A DNA stretch of 47,444 bases, from positions 1-47,444 of the forward strand of contig NZ_QURH01000114.1 of the NCBI RefSeq assembly GCF_003428695.1. Reading direction: 5' to 3'. Each line of letters begins with the position of its first letter. Positions within the stretch are counted from its first letter, which is position 1. The DNA is from Actinomadura logoneensis (GTDB lineage Bacteria; Actinomycetota; Actinomycetes; Streptosporangiales; Streptosporangiaceae). The translations under genes and the position numbers were made by a program. The notes under the pieces were generated by a model. The model made no database searches and had not been told where the DNA came from. It worked only from the letters and a program-made list of their open reading frames with translations. Below are positions 7,890-13,925 of the stretch, in pieces.

Positions 7890-8579
7890 ATGGCCACGTC
7901 TCCCGAGCAAACCACCGCCGCCGGACGCGCTCCCGAGGACAGTGGTGGAGAGGGCGCCGCCGCGCCGCGGCGCCGTCCCGGTGGACGGACGGGCCGCGTC
8001 CGGCGGCAGGTGCTCGACGCGGTCCAGGCCGAACTCGCCGAGCGCGGCTACGACGAGCTGACGATCGACGGCGTCGCGGCCCGCGCGGGCGTGCACCGCG
8101 CCACGGTGTACCGGCGGTGGCGCGACGTCGGCGGCCTGCTGGCGGACGTCTTCGCCGCCGCGGGCGACGACGACTGGCGGCCCGCCGACACCGGCTCGCT
8201 GCAGGGCGACCTCACGGCCCTGAACGAGGAGAGCCAGACGGCGCTGACCGCGCGTCCGCCGTTGGTCTCGGCGCTGATCGCCGCGTCCTTCCGGTCGGAG
8301 GAGGCCGCGCGCGGCGTCCAGGCGCTCTGGGAGGACCGCTACCTCCGCTGCGAGGTGATCGTCGCGCGGGCCGTCGAGCGCGGCGAGCTCCCGCCCGGGA
8401 CGGACGCGCGCCGGCTCCTCGTCGCCGCGACCGCGCCGGTCTACCACGAGCTCGTCCTGCTCCGGACGCCCCCGGACCCGGACCTGCCCGCCCGCGCCGC
8501 GCGGACGGCCGTCCTCGCCGCGTCCGCCGGAGCCTTCGTCTCCGACCCGGAAGACGACGCCTGGCGAAGGTGCAGGTAG
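7890..8579 (+). CDS. TetR/AcrR family transcriptional regulator
   Basis: 229 residues with a long disordered Ala/Gly/Arg head. The TetR helix-turn-helix is at about residues 37-83 (VLDAVQAELAERGYDELTIDGVAARAG, then VHRATVYRRW). The C-terminal ligand domain resembles TetR_C_11-type domains of actinomycetes. Start ATG with AGGATG 6-7 bases upstream. It is divergent from the xenobiotic acetyltransferase and shares the TAATGC palindrome with it. The likely role is repression of that gene, relieved by the drug or a metabolite. Confidence 0.9.
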   Translation: MATSPEQTTAAGRAPEDSGGEGAAAPRRRPGGRTGRVRRQVLDAVQAELAERGYDELTIDGVAARAGVHRATVYRRWRDVGGLLADVFAAAGDDDWRPADTGSLQGDLTALNEESQTALTARPPLVSALIAASFRSEEAARGVQALWEDRYLRCEVIVARAVERGELPPGTDARRLLVAATAPVYHELVLLRTPPDPDLPARAARTAVLAASAGAFVSDPEDDAWRRCR

Positions 8580-8591
8580 CGGGCGTGCCGA

Positions 8592-8618
8592 CCGGCCCTC
8601 CGGGAAGCCGGGGGCCGG
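8592..8618. terminator. Bidirectional terminator hairpin
   Basis: CCGGCCCTCCGG and CCGGGGGCCGG pair around a GAAG loop with one mismatch. The hairpin lies between the convergent ends of the TetR (+) and MarR (-) genes, where a shared terminator is expected. Confidence 0.5.
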
Positions 8619-8643
8619 ACGCTGCGCATTTTGCGGCGCGGGG

Positions 8644-9132
8644 TCAGAGGGTGCGTTCGCGGGTGCGGCGGGCGGTGGTGGCCGCGACGGGCTCGGCGAG
8701 CAGGCCGTCCGCCAGCCGGTGCAGGGCGCGGAGGAAGACCTCGCGCTCGTCCTCGGGCAGCGCGTCGAGGACCTCGGCGTGCACCGAGTCCACGATCCGC
8801 TGGCTCCGCGCGGCCGTCTTCGCGCCCTCCTCGGTGACCGCGATGACACGTGCCCGGCGGTCCTTGGAGGACGGGCGGCGCTCGGCGAGGCCCGCGCGCT
8901 CCAGGGCGTCCACGGTGACGACCATGGTGGTCTTGTCCATGTCGCCGATCTCGGCGAGCTGGTTCTGCGTGCGCTCCTCCTCCAGCGCGTGGACGAGGAC
9001 GCAGTGCATGCGCGGCGTCAGCCCGATCTCGCCGAGCGCGGCCGACATGCGGGTCCTGAGGACGTGCCCGTTGTGGTCGAACAGGTACGAGACGTCGTTG
9101 CCGACACCGGAGGAGGGCGCGAGAGAGGTCAT
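8644..9132 (-). CDS. MarR family transcriptional regulator
   Basis: A 162-residue MarR winged-helix protein. The DNA-binding part is TQNQLAEIGDMDKTTMVVTVDALE, with the beta-wing LAERRPSSKDRRARVIAVTEEG carrying the conserved D-R-R-A pattern. The ATG start was chosen because homology begins just after it (VSYLFDHNGHVLRTRM). A copy of the proposed operator core is upstream. The same 15-base core lies before the DHA2 exporter at 5610-7046, so this MarR probably autoregulates and represses that pump. Its promoter region is shared with the divergent trpS leader. Confidence 0.9.
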   Translation of the reverse strand: MTSLAPSSGVGNDVSYLFDHNGHVLRTRMSAALGEIGLTPRMHCVLVHALEEERTQNQLAEIGDMDKTTMVVTVDALERAGLAERRPSSKDRRARVIAVTEEGAKTAARSQRIVDSVHAEVLDALPEDEREVFLRALHRLADGLLAEPVAATTARRTRERTL

Positions 9133-9142
9133 GCCCCCAGTG

Positions 9143-9162
9143 TAGTTCCGTTGCGGATTATC
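9143..9162. promoter_or_regulatory. Putative MarR operator between marR and the trpS leader
   Basis: TAGTTCCGTTGCGGA (9143-9157) is identical to the core at 7133-7147 and is followed by TTAT where the other copy has CTAT. It starts 11 bases upstream of the marR start codon and lies about 50 bases upstream of the likely -10 box of the trpS leader. MarR binding here could therefore affect both directions. Confidence 0.7.
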
Positions 9163-9209
9163 TGTCCCGGTGTAAAACGCGCGGCTGGGCGGCGGTCGCG
9201 GGACCGGGG

Positions 9210-9215
9210 TACAGT
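9210..9215 (+). promoter_or_regulatory. Probable -10 box (TACAGT) of the trpS leader
   Basis: TACAGT at about 9210-9215 is an actinobacterial sigma-70-type -10 element. The leader peptide ATG at 9222 is 6-7 bases downstream, so the transcript would start at or next to the ATG and the leader would be translated from a leaderless mRNA. I see no convincing -35. Confidence 0.5.
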
Positions 9216-9221
9216 GGGGCC

Positions 9222-9269
9222 ATGCTTCGCACCGTATGCCTGGGCTGGTGGCCGTCCTCGGACGGCTGA
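9222..9269 (+). CDS. Trp-Trp leader peptide of the trpS attenuator
   Basis: A 15-residue open frame, MLRTVCLGWWPSSDG, lies 101 bases upstream of the second tryptophanyl-tRNA synthetase gene. Two tandem TGG codons are at 9246-9251. This is the classic sensor of ribosome-mediated attenuation: uncharged tRNA-Trp stalls the ribosome on the Trp codons and changes folding of the downstream RNA. The reading frame sits inside a perfect 10-bp stem (9234-9243 with 9270-9279) and ends just before it closes. Attenuation by a leader peptide has been reported for the auxiliary antibiotic-resistant TrpRS gene of Streptomyces coelicolor, which supports the assignment. Confidence 0.85.
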   Translation: MLRTVCLGWWPSSDG

Positions 9270-9317
9270 CCAGGCATACGCGCAGGCCGTCCGCACACCG
9301 GGCGGCCTTCCTCCTTT
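9234..9317 (+). promoter_or_regulatory. Transcriptional attenuator of trpS with alternative stems
   Basis: Three structures can be drawn. The first stem pairs GTATGCCTGG (9234-9243) with CCAGGCATAC (9270-9279), perfectly. The terminator stem pairs GGCCGTCC (9285-9292) with GGGCGGCC (9300-9307) around GCACACC, with one G-U, followed by the pyrimidine-rich tail TTCCTCCTTT. A competing stem pairs GGACGGC (9260-9266) with GCCGTCC (9286-9292), which would break the terminator. GGACGGC can also fold locally with 9251-9257. Sequestering 9285-9292 when the ribosome stalls at 9246-9251 fits read-through under Trp-tRNA shortage. Which pairing wins is inferred, not measured. Confidence 0.75.
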
Positions 9318-9370
9318 CCGGGCGGTCGCCCTGAGACCCCGATCTCGGCACCGACCCGAAGGAGCAGGGC

Positions 9371-10396
9371 ATGACCCTCACCTCCCCCGAACTCTCCGAG
9401 CTCGTCGCCCGGGACGCGGCGCGGCACCGCGTCCTCACCGGTGACCGCCCGACCGGCCCCCTCCACCTCGGCCACTACTTCGGCACGCTGCAGAACCGCG
9501 TCCGACTGCAGCGCGCGGGCGTCGAGGTCTTCGTGATCATCCCCGACTACCAGGTGCTCACCGACCGGGACGTCGCCGAGCGCCTGGAGGAGCACGTCCT
9601 CGGGCTGGTCGCCGACTACCTCGCCGTCGGGATCGACCCCGCCACCGCCACGGTCTTCACGCACTCGGCCGTCCCGGCGCTCAACCAGCTCTTCCTGCCG
9701 TTCCTGTCGCTGGTGTCGGTGCCGGAGCTCAGCCGCAACCCGACCGTCAAGGACGAGATCCGGCACTCCCGGCAGGACGCGGTGAGCGGGCTGATGTTCA
9801 CCTACCCCGTCCACCAGGCCGCCGACATCCTGTTCTGCAAGGCCGACCTCGTGCCCGTCGGCCGCGACCAGGTCCCGCACCTGGAGGTCACCCGAACGGT
9901 CGCGCGCCGCTTCAACGAGCGCTACGGCGAGGTCTTCCCGGTGCCCGAGTGCCTGCTGTCGGACGCCCCGCTGCTGCTCGGCACCGACGGGCAGAAGATG
10001 AGCAAGTCGCGCGGCAACGCGATCGCGCTGTCCGCGTCGGCCGACGACATCGCGCGCCTGGTGAAGCGGGCCAAGACCGACGCCGACCGGCACATCGCCT
10101 ACGCGCCCGAGACCCGTCCCGAGGTCTCGAACCTGGTCCTGCTCGCCGCGCTCGCCCAGGGCCGGACGCCGCAGGAGGTCGCGGCCGAGATCGGCGACCG
10201 CGGCGCGGCCGAGCTCAAGCGCGTCGTCACCGAGTCGGTCGACGCGTTCCTGCGTCCGATCCGGGAGCGGCGCGCCGAGTTCGCCGCCGACCCCGGGCAG
10301 CTCCGGGCCGTCCTCGCCGCGGGCAACGCGCGCGCGAACGAGATCGCCGACGCGACGCTCGCCGAGGTCCGGACGGCCATGGCGATGAGCTACTAG
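9371..10396 (+). CDS. trpS: Tryptophanyl-tRNA synthetase, probable auxiliary/inducible form
   Basis: A 341-residue class I synthetase charging tRNA-Trp. The HIGH-type motif is PLHLGHY and the KMSKS motif is KMSKSRGN. The Rossmann core, FTYPVHQAADILFCKADLVPVG and the anticodon-binding C-terminus are complete. A GAAGGAG ribosome site lies 7 bases before ATG. Its Trp-Trp leader and attenuator, together with its placement among drug-response genes, suggest the inducible second copy that gives resistance to TrpRS inhibitors such as indolmycin in streptomycetes. A housekeeping trpS would then lie elsewhere in the genome, which the window cannot show. Confidence 0.92.
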   Translation: MTLTSPELSELVARDAARHRVLTGDRPTGPLHLGHYFGTLQNRVRLQRAGVEVFVIIPDYQVLTDRDVAERLEEHVLGLVADYLAVGIDPATATVFTHSAVPALNQLFLPFLSLVSVPELSRNPTVKDEIRHSRQDAVSGLMFTYPVHQAADILFCKADLVPVGRDQVPHLEVTRTVARRFNERYGEVFPVPECLLSDAPLLLGTDGQKMSKSRGNAIALSASADDIARLVKRAKTDADRHIAYAPETRPEVSNLVLLAALAQGRTPQEVAAEIGDRGAAELKRVVTESVDAFLRPIRERRAEFAADPGQLRAVLAAGNARANEIADATLAEVRTAMAMSY

Positions 10397-10454
10397 ACGC
10401 CGCAGCCGACCGGATCACCAGGCCCGCGTCACGCGTACGGCGCGGGTCCAGTGG

Positions 10455-11084
10455 TCAGGCGGTGCCGGGCGCGGTGAGGGCGGGGAGGACGGCCCTCACC
10501 AGGTCGTCCAACCAGGTGCGGGACGGCGCGTCCGGCGTGGCCGGTATCCCGCGCAGCAGGTAGTTCAGGACCGTCTCGTGGCAGACCCCGACCATCATCG
10601 CCGCGACGGCCTCCACCGGGGCGGACGCCGCGACGCGGCCCAGGTCGCGTTCGGCGCGGAGCCAGCCGAGCAGGCGGTCGCGCCAGCTGTCGCCCGGCTC
10701 GTGCGTGGCGGCCAGGCGGGCCAGGAAGTCGGGCCGTCCGAGCAGGCCGGACAGCGCGGGCATGACCGCCCGGTGGAAGGCCAGGCCGTACTCGAAATGG
10801 CCGCGCACGCCGGCCGCGAGGGTGCCCTCGCCCGGCACGGGCAGGGCGGGCAGGTCGCGCTCGATCGTGCGGACCCGCGCCCACCAGCCCTCCGTGAGCA
10901 GTTCGTCCTTGTCGGCGAAGTGGTTGTAGAGGACGCCGTCGGCGACCCCGGCGGCGCGGGCGATCGCGCGGACCGTGAGGTCAGCCATGCCGCGCTCGGC
11001 GATCAGGCGTTCGGCCGTGGCCACCAGGTGGTCGCGCAGGCTGCGGTCGCCGTCCCGCACCGCCGCCGCTGTTCTCGGGGACAT
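10455..11084 (-). CDS. TetR/AcrR family transcriptional regulator
   Basis: 209 residues with a TetR helix-turn-helix near the N-terminus (LIAERGMADLTVRAIARAAGVADGVLYNHFADKDELL). The ATG (MSPRTAAAV) overlaps the stop of the upstream methyltransferase gene (TGATG), so the two are translationally coupled. The C-terminal domain is long and alanine-rich with no recognisable ligand signature. It probably represses its own operon through the double palindrome upstream of the methyltransferase at 11939-11968. Confidence 0.88.
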   Translation of the reverse strand: MSPRTAAAVRDGDRSLRDHLVATAERLIAERGMADLTVRAIARAAGVADGVLYNHFADKDELLTEGWWARVRTIERDLPALPVPGEGTLAAGVRGHFEYGLAFHRAVMPALSGLLGRPDFLARLAATHEPGDSWRDRLLGWLRAERDLGRVAASAPVEAVAAMMVGVCHETVLNYLLRGIPATPDAPSRTWLDDLVRAVLPALTAPGTA

Positions 11085-11926
11085 CACCGGCCATCGTAGT
11101 GCGCGGTCACCAGCCACGCCGTGCCGCGCGTCCGCACCCCCTCCGGCCCCTCGAAGCGGGCCATCTCGCGCCGCACGGCCTGCTTCGCCGCCGCCACGGC
11201 GTCGGGCCCGGCCTGCCCGAACGCGTGCACGATCGGCCCCCAGCCGCAGAAGAAGTCTGCGGCGTCCGCCGCGTCCCGGCCCCAGTGCTGCGGCGCCTCG
11301 ACCCGCCGGATGCCGATCCCCGTGTAGCCGGCCTCGGCCAGGACGCCCTCGGTGTGCCGCGGGTCGGCGAACGAGGTCGGCCCGGTGCCGTCCGGGCCGG
11401 TCGGGGGCTGGCCGGTCCCGAGCGCGGCCATGACGGCGGCGAGGATCGTCCCGGCGTCCGTTCCGGCCAGGGACGTCATGCAGGCGAACGCGAGCCGTCC
11501 GCCGGGGCGCAGGGCGCGGCCGATGTTGGCGAACGCGGCGACCGGGTCGGCGAAGAACATCACCCCGAACCGGCTCAGCACGAGGTCGGCGGACGCCGGT
11601 TCGAACGGGTGGACCTGCGCGTCCGCCCGCACGAACCGCACGTTCGCGACGCCCTCGGCCTCGGCGCGCTCGCGGGCCCGGGCGAGCATCGGCTCCGAGA
11701 GGTCCACGCCGAGCGCGCTCGCGGCGCGTCCCGCCGCGAGCCGGGTGAGCTGACCGTTGCCGCAGCCGATGTCGAGGACGTCGTCGTCCGCCCGGACGTG
11801 CTCCAGCAGGTGCTCGTTGATGCCGGCGTTCATCCGGTCGTAGCGGTCGTAGTGCGCGGCCCAGTGGGCGCCCTCGCCGCCGTTCCACGCCTCGGCCTGG
11901 GCGGTGTTCACGATCTGTCCGGTCAT
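11084..11926 (-). CDS. Class I SAM-dependent methyltransferase
   Basis: A 280-residue Rossmann methyltransferase of the UbiE/Methyltransf_11 type. Motif I is VLDIGCGNGQLT (about residues 49-60), with the acidic motif II in LGVDLSEPML, motif III around FVRADAQVHPFEPASADLVLSRFG and post-motif NIGRALRPGGRLAF. The ATG is preceded by AAGGAGG at 6 bases. It is the first gene of a two-gene operon with the coupled TetR gene. The substrate is unknown; a methyltransferase paired with its own TetR often acts on small molecules or xenobiotics. Confidence 0.88.
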   Translation of the reverse strand: MTGQIVNTAQAEAWNGGEGAHWAAHYDRYDRMNAGINEHLLEHVRADDDVLDIGCGNGQLTRLAAGRAASALGVDLSEPMLARARERAEAEGVANVRFVRADAQVHPFEPASADLVLSRFGVMFFADPVAAFANIGRALRPGGRLAFACMTSLAGTDAGTILAAVMAALGTGQPPTGPDGTGPTSFADPRHTEGVLAEAGYTGIGIRRVEAPQHWGRDAADAADFFCGWGPIVHAFGQAGPDAVAAAKQAVRREMARFEGPEGVRTRGTAWLVTAHYDGR

Positions 11927-11938
11927 GCCGTCCTCCTT

Positions 11939-11968
11939 ATGAACGCGTGTTCATGAACGTAGGTTCAT
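11939..11968. promoter_or_regulatory. Double TetR operator (two overlapping ATGAAC-N4-GTTCAT palindromes)
   Basis: ATGAACGCGTGTTCAT (11939-11954) is a perfect 16-bp palindrome. ATGAACGTAGGTTCAT (11953-11968) is a second dyad with perfect arms. They share two bases. The pair lies just upstream of the Shine-Dalgarno of the methyltransferase-TetR operon. Two TetR dimers bound to overlapping faces, as with QacR-type operators, would fit. Confidence 0.75.
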
Positions 11969-12112
11969 AACGTGGCGCGCGTCAAGGTCGGGAGTGCGCC
12001 GCTGCGCCTCCGCGTGGGCATGGGTGATCGCCGGCCGGCGTTTCCCGCGTCCGAGAGGGTGGTCGCTCTCGGCCCGGGTGCCTGTCGCCTGACCAGGGCC
12101 TTCAGGTGGTCG

Positions 12113-12751
12113 CTACGCTCCTGTGCCGCTCCCGCCGGACGCAACCGCGCGGGCGAGGCGGACGAGAGCGGCACGGAGACGCTCCTCGCCCAGGTCGGGG
12201 AGCAGGGCGGACGCGTGCTCGGCACTGAGGGCGGCGAGGAGCCCGTGCGCGGCGGCCTCAGGGTCCGGGTCGCCGTCCAGCAGCAGCGCCAGGTGCAGGT
12301 GCCAGAACCGGTACGCGCCGATCCGGTACCGGGCTCCCGGGGACGCGGTCTCCGACATCCGCACGAGGGCCAGGTGTTTCAGCAGGTAGTCGAGGTAGGC
12401 GAGGACGAACGCCTCGATGCGCTCGCCGGGCGCCGCCCCCGGGCCGAGCGGCGGCGGGCCGCTCAGGATCGCCTCCTGCAACTCGCGCTCCCTGGCGTCC
12501 AGCAGCGCGACGGCCAGGCCGGACTTGTCGCCGAAGCGCCGAAACAGCGTCCCCTTGCCGACCCCGGCCGCCGTCGCGACCTGGTCCATGGACACGCCCT
12601 CCGGGCCGTGCTCGGCGAACAGCCGTTCCGCCGCCGCCAGCACGGCCGCGCGGTTGCGCGCCGCGTCCGCGCGCTCGCGTGGCGGCGGGGTGCGCAGCAG
12701 TTCCAACGGCGTTGCATAACCGGACCGTGGTCCGTTACTGTCCTCAGACAC
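12113..12751 (-). CDS. TetR/AcrR family transcriptional regulator
   Basis: 212 residues. A short head (VSEDSNGPRSGYATPLELL) precedes a standard TetR helix-turn-helix at about residues 30-75 (RAAVLAAAERLFAEHGPEGVSMDQVATAAG, then VGKGTLFRRFGDKSGLA). The GTG start at 12751 is the plausible one because a perfect palindrome starts 5 bases upstream and longer frames run into the divergent gene. It is divergent from a rhodanese gene, which is its likely target. Confidence 0.88.
   Translation of the reverse strand: MSEDSNGPRSGYATPLELLRTPPPRERADAARNRAAVLAAAERLFAEHGPEGVSMDQVATAAGVGKGTLFRRFGDKSGLAVALLDARERELQEAILSGPPPLGPGAAPGERIEAFVLAYLDYLLKHLALVRMSETASPGARYRIGAYRFWHLHLALLLDGDPDPEAAAHGLLAALSAEHASALLPDLGEERLRAALVRLARAVASGGSGTGA
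12721..12734. promoter_or_regulatory. Second operator-like dyad inside the TetR coding start
   Basis: CGGACC-GT-GGTCCG has perfect 6-bp arms. It resembles the 12756-12769 palindrome (CGGACTATAGTCCG) in its outer CGGAC...GTCCG bases. It lies within the first codons of the TetR gene, so binding could act as a roadblock in autoregulation. Confidence 0.45.
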
Positions 12752-12755
12752 GAAA

Positions 12756-12769
12756 CGGACTATAGTCCG
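12756..12769. promoter_or_regulatory. TetR operator, perfect palindrome CGGACTATAGTCCG
   Basis: A perfect 14-bp palindrome lies in the 37-base gap between the divergent TetR and rhodanese genes, 5 bases before the TetR start codon. The TATAGT within it could be the -10 box of the rhodanese gene, which would make binding mutually exclusive with RNA polymerase. Confidence 0.7.
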
Positions 12770-12788
12770 ATTCTTGAGAGGATGGGCA

Positions 12789-13115
12789 ATGACCGCACTC
12801 ATCACCCGCGACGAGCTCAAGCGCGCCGTCGACGCCGGGACGGTCACGATCGTGGACGCCCTCGGCGGCGAGTACTGGGCCAAGCAGCACCTTCCCGGGG
12901 CCGTACCGCTCGCGCCCGGCGAGGTGGACGCCGAGGCCGCGGGCCGCCTGCCCGACCGCGGCGCCGCGATCGTCACCTACTGCTCCAACGAGGCGTGCCC
13001 CAACAGCGGCCAGGTCGCCGACCGCCTCACCGCGCTCGGCTACACCAACGTCCGCAAGTACAAGGAGGGCATCGAGGACTGGACGGGGGCCGGGCTCCCC
13101 ACCGAGTCCGCCTGA
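12789..13115 (+). CDS. Single-domain rhodanese-like sulfurtransferase
   Basis: A 108-residue rhodanese domain. The active-site cysteine is in TYCSNEACPNS, with the conserved EYWAKQHLPGAVPL upstream and the C-terminal YTNVRKYKEGIEDWTGAGLP. Such small proteins move sulfur from thiosulfate or persulfides to a thiol acceptor. GAGAGG lies about 8 bases before ATG. It is divergent from and probably controlled by the adjacent TetR regulator, suggesting a sulfur-species or redox response. The physiological donor is unknown. Confidence 0.88.
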   Translation: MTALITRDELKRAVDAGTVTIVDALGGEYWAKQHLPGAVPLAPGEVDAEAAGRLPDRGAAIVTYCSNEACPNSGQVADRLTALGYTNVRKYKEGIEDWTGAGLPTESA

Positions 13116-13192
13116 CCATCCACCGCGCGCCCGCAGCGGGTCTCGGGGGCCGGGCGCGCACTCCACTCCGCGCGCGCCCGTCCCTGCCCGGG

Positions 13193-13340
13193 ACGGGCGC
13201 GCGCCGCGTTCCGCGCCCTTGTTGGCGGGCGCGTACCGCGTTCCGCGCCCTCGTCCTCGGGGCGGGCGCGCACAGCGTTCCGCGCCCTCGTCCTCGGTTC
13301 CCGGGACGGGGGCGTACTGCGTTCTTGTCGCCCTTCTCGG
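13193..13340. repeat. Degenerate tandem repeat (about four units of 30-37 bp)
   Basis: Four imperfect units run in tandem, each containing GGGCGCG...GCGTTCCGCGCCC or a variant (the last degrades to GTACTGCGTTCTTGTCGCC). The two middle units also share CTCGTCCTCGG. It fills the gap between the convergent rhodanese (+) and HxlR (-) genes. No credible protein is encoded. It is one of several such arrays in the window. Confidence 0.65.
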
Positions 13341-13349
13341 TTCGCTTCG

Positions 13350-13805
13350 TCAGATCCGTTCGGCTGCCGCCGGCGTCGTCGCCGCGATCGCGGCCTCTTC
13401 GGCGACGCGCAGGTCGTAGGCGTCCCGGGCCGCCGCGATGGCGCCCTTGTGGGTCTCCGTCCAGTCGACCAGCGCCTTGATCGTCGAGTGCAGGCTCGCG
13501 CCCAGCGGCGTCAGGGAGTAGTCCACGCGCGGCGGGACGACGGGGTGGACGGTCCGGTGGACCAGCCCGTCCCGCTCCAGGTGCCGCAGGGTGCGGGTGA
13601 GCATCCGCTGGCTCACCCCGTGGACGGCGCGCCGCAGCTCGGAGAAGCGGAGGCTGCGCTCGTCCAGCAGCGCGATCACCAGCAGCGACCACTTGTCCGC
13701 CACCCGGTCGAGGATCTGACGCGTCTCGCAGTCCTCGCGCGAGTCCCAGTGCGAGATGTCGAAGCCCTGGTCAGAGGCGGTAACACCGCAGATACCGGGG
13801 GACAT
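13350..13805 (-). CDS. HxlR family transcriptional regulator
   Basis: A 151-residue HxlR winged-helix regulator with the family hallmark CETRQILDRVADKWSLLVIALL near the N-terminus. RFSELRRAVHGVSQRMLTRTLRHLERDGLVHRTVHPVVPPRVDYSLTPLG follows, spanning recognition helix and wing. The conserved cysteine in DCETRQI may be a redox or electrophile sensor as in some HxlR proteins. I chose ATG at 13805 because GAAGAAGG lies 8 bases upstream; ATG at 13823 is possible. It is divergent from a DHA2 exporter that it probably controls. Confidence 0.88.
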   Translation of the reverse strand: MSPGICGVTASDQGFDISHWDSREDCETRQILDRVADKWSLLVIALLDERSLRFSELRRAVHGVSQRMLTRTLRHLERDGLVHRTVHPVVPPRVDYSLTPLGASLHSTIKALVDWTETHKGAIAAARDAYDLRVAEEAAIAATTPAAAERI

Positions 13806-13882
13806 CGAAGTGCCTTCTTCCATGGTCGTCGATGGTGCCCGACGATGCTGTCGGTATCAAGAGGGAACCGACGGGCCCACCG

Positions 13883-13897
13883 GGAACCGCCGGTTCC
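13883..13897. promoter_or_regulatory. Putative operator GGAACC-GCC-GGTTCC
   Basis: A perfect 6-3-6 inverted repeat lies in the 120-base gap between hxlR and the divergent MFS gene, 28 bases before the MFS ATG. GGAACC also occurs at 13863, giving a possible third half-site. HxlR or another local regulator is the likely ligand. Confidence 0.5.
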
Positions 13898-13925
13898 ACG
13901 CTGTCGGAAGAGGTGTCGGAACCGA

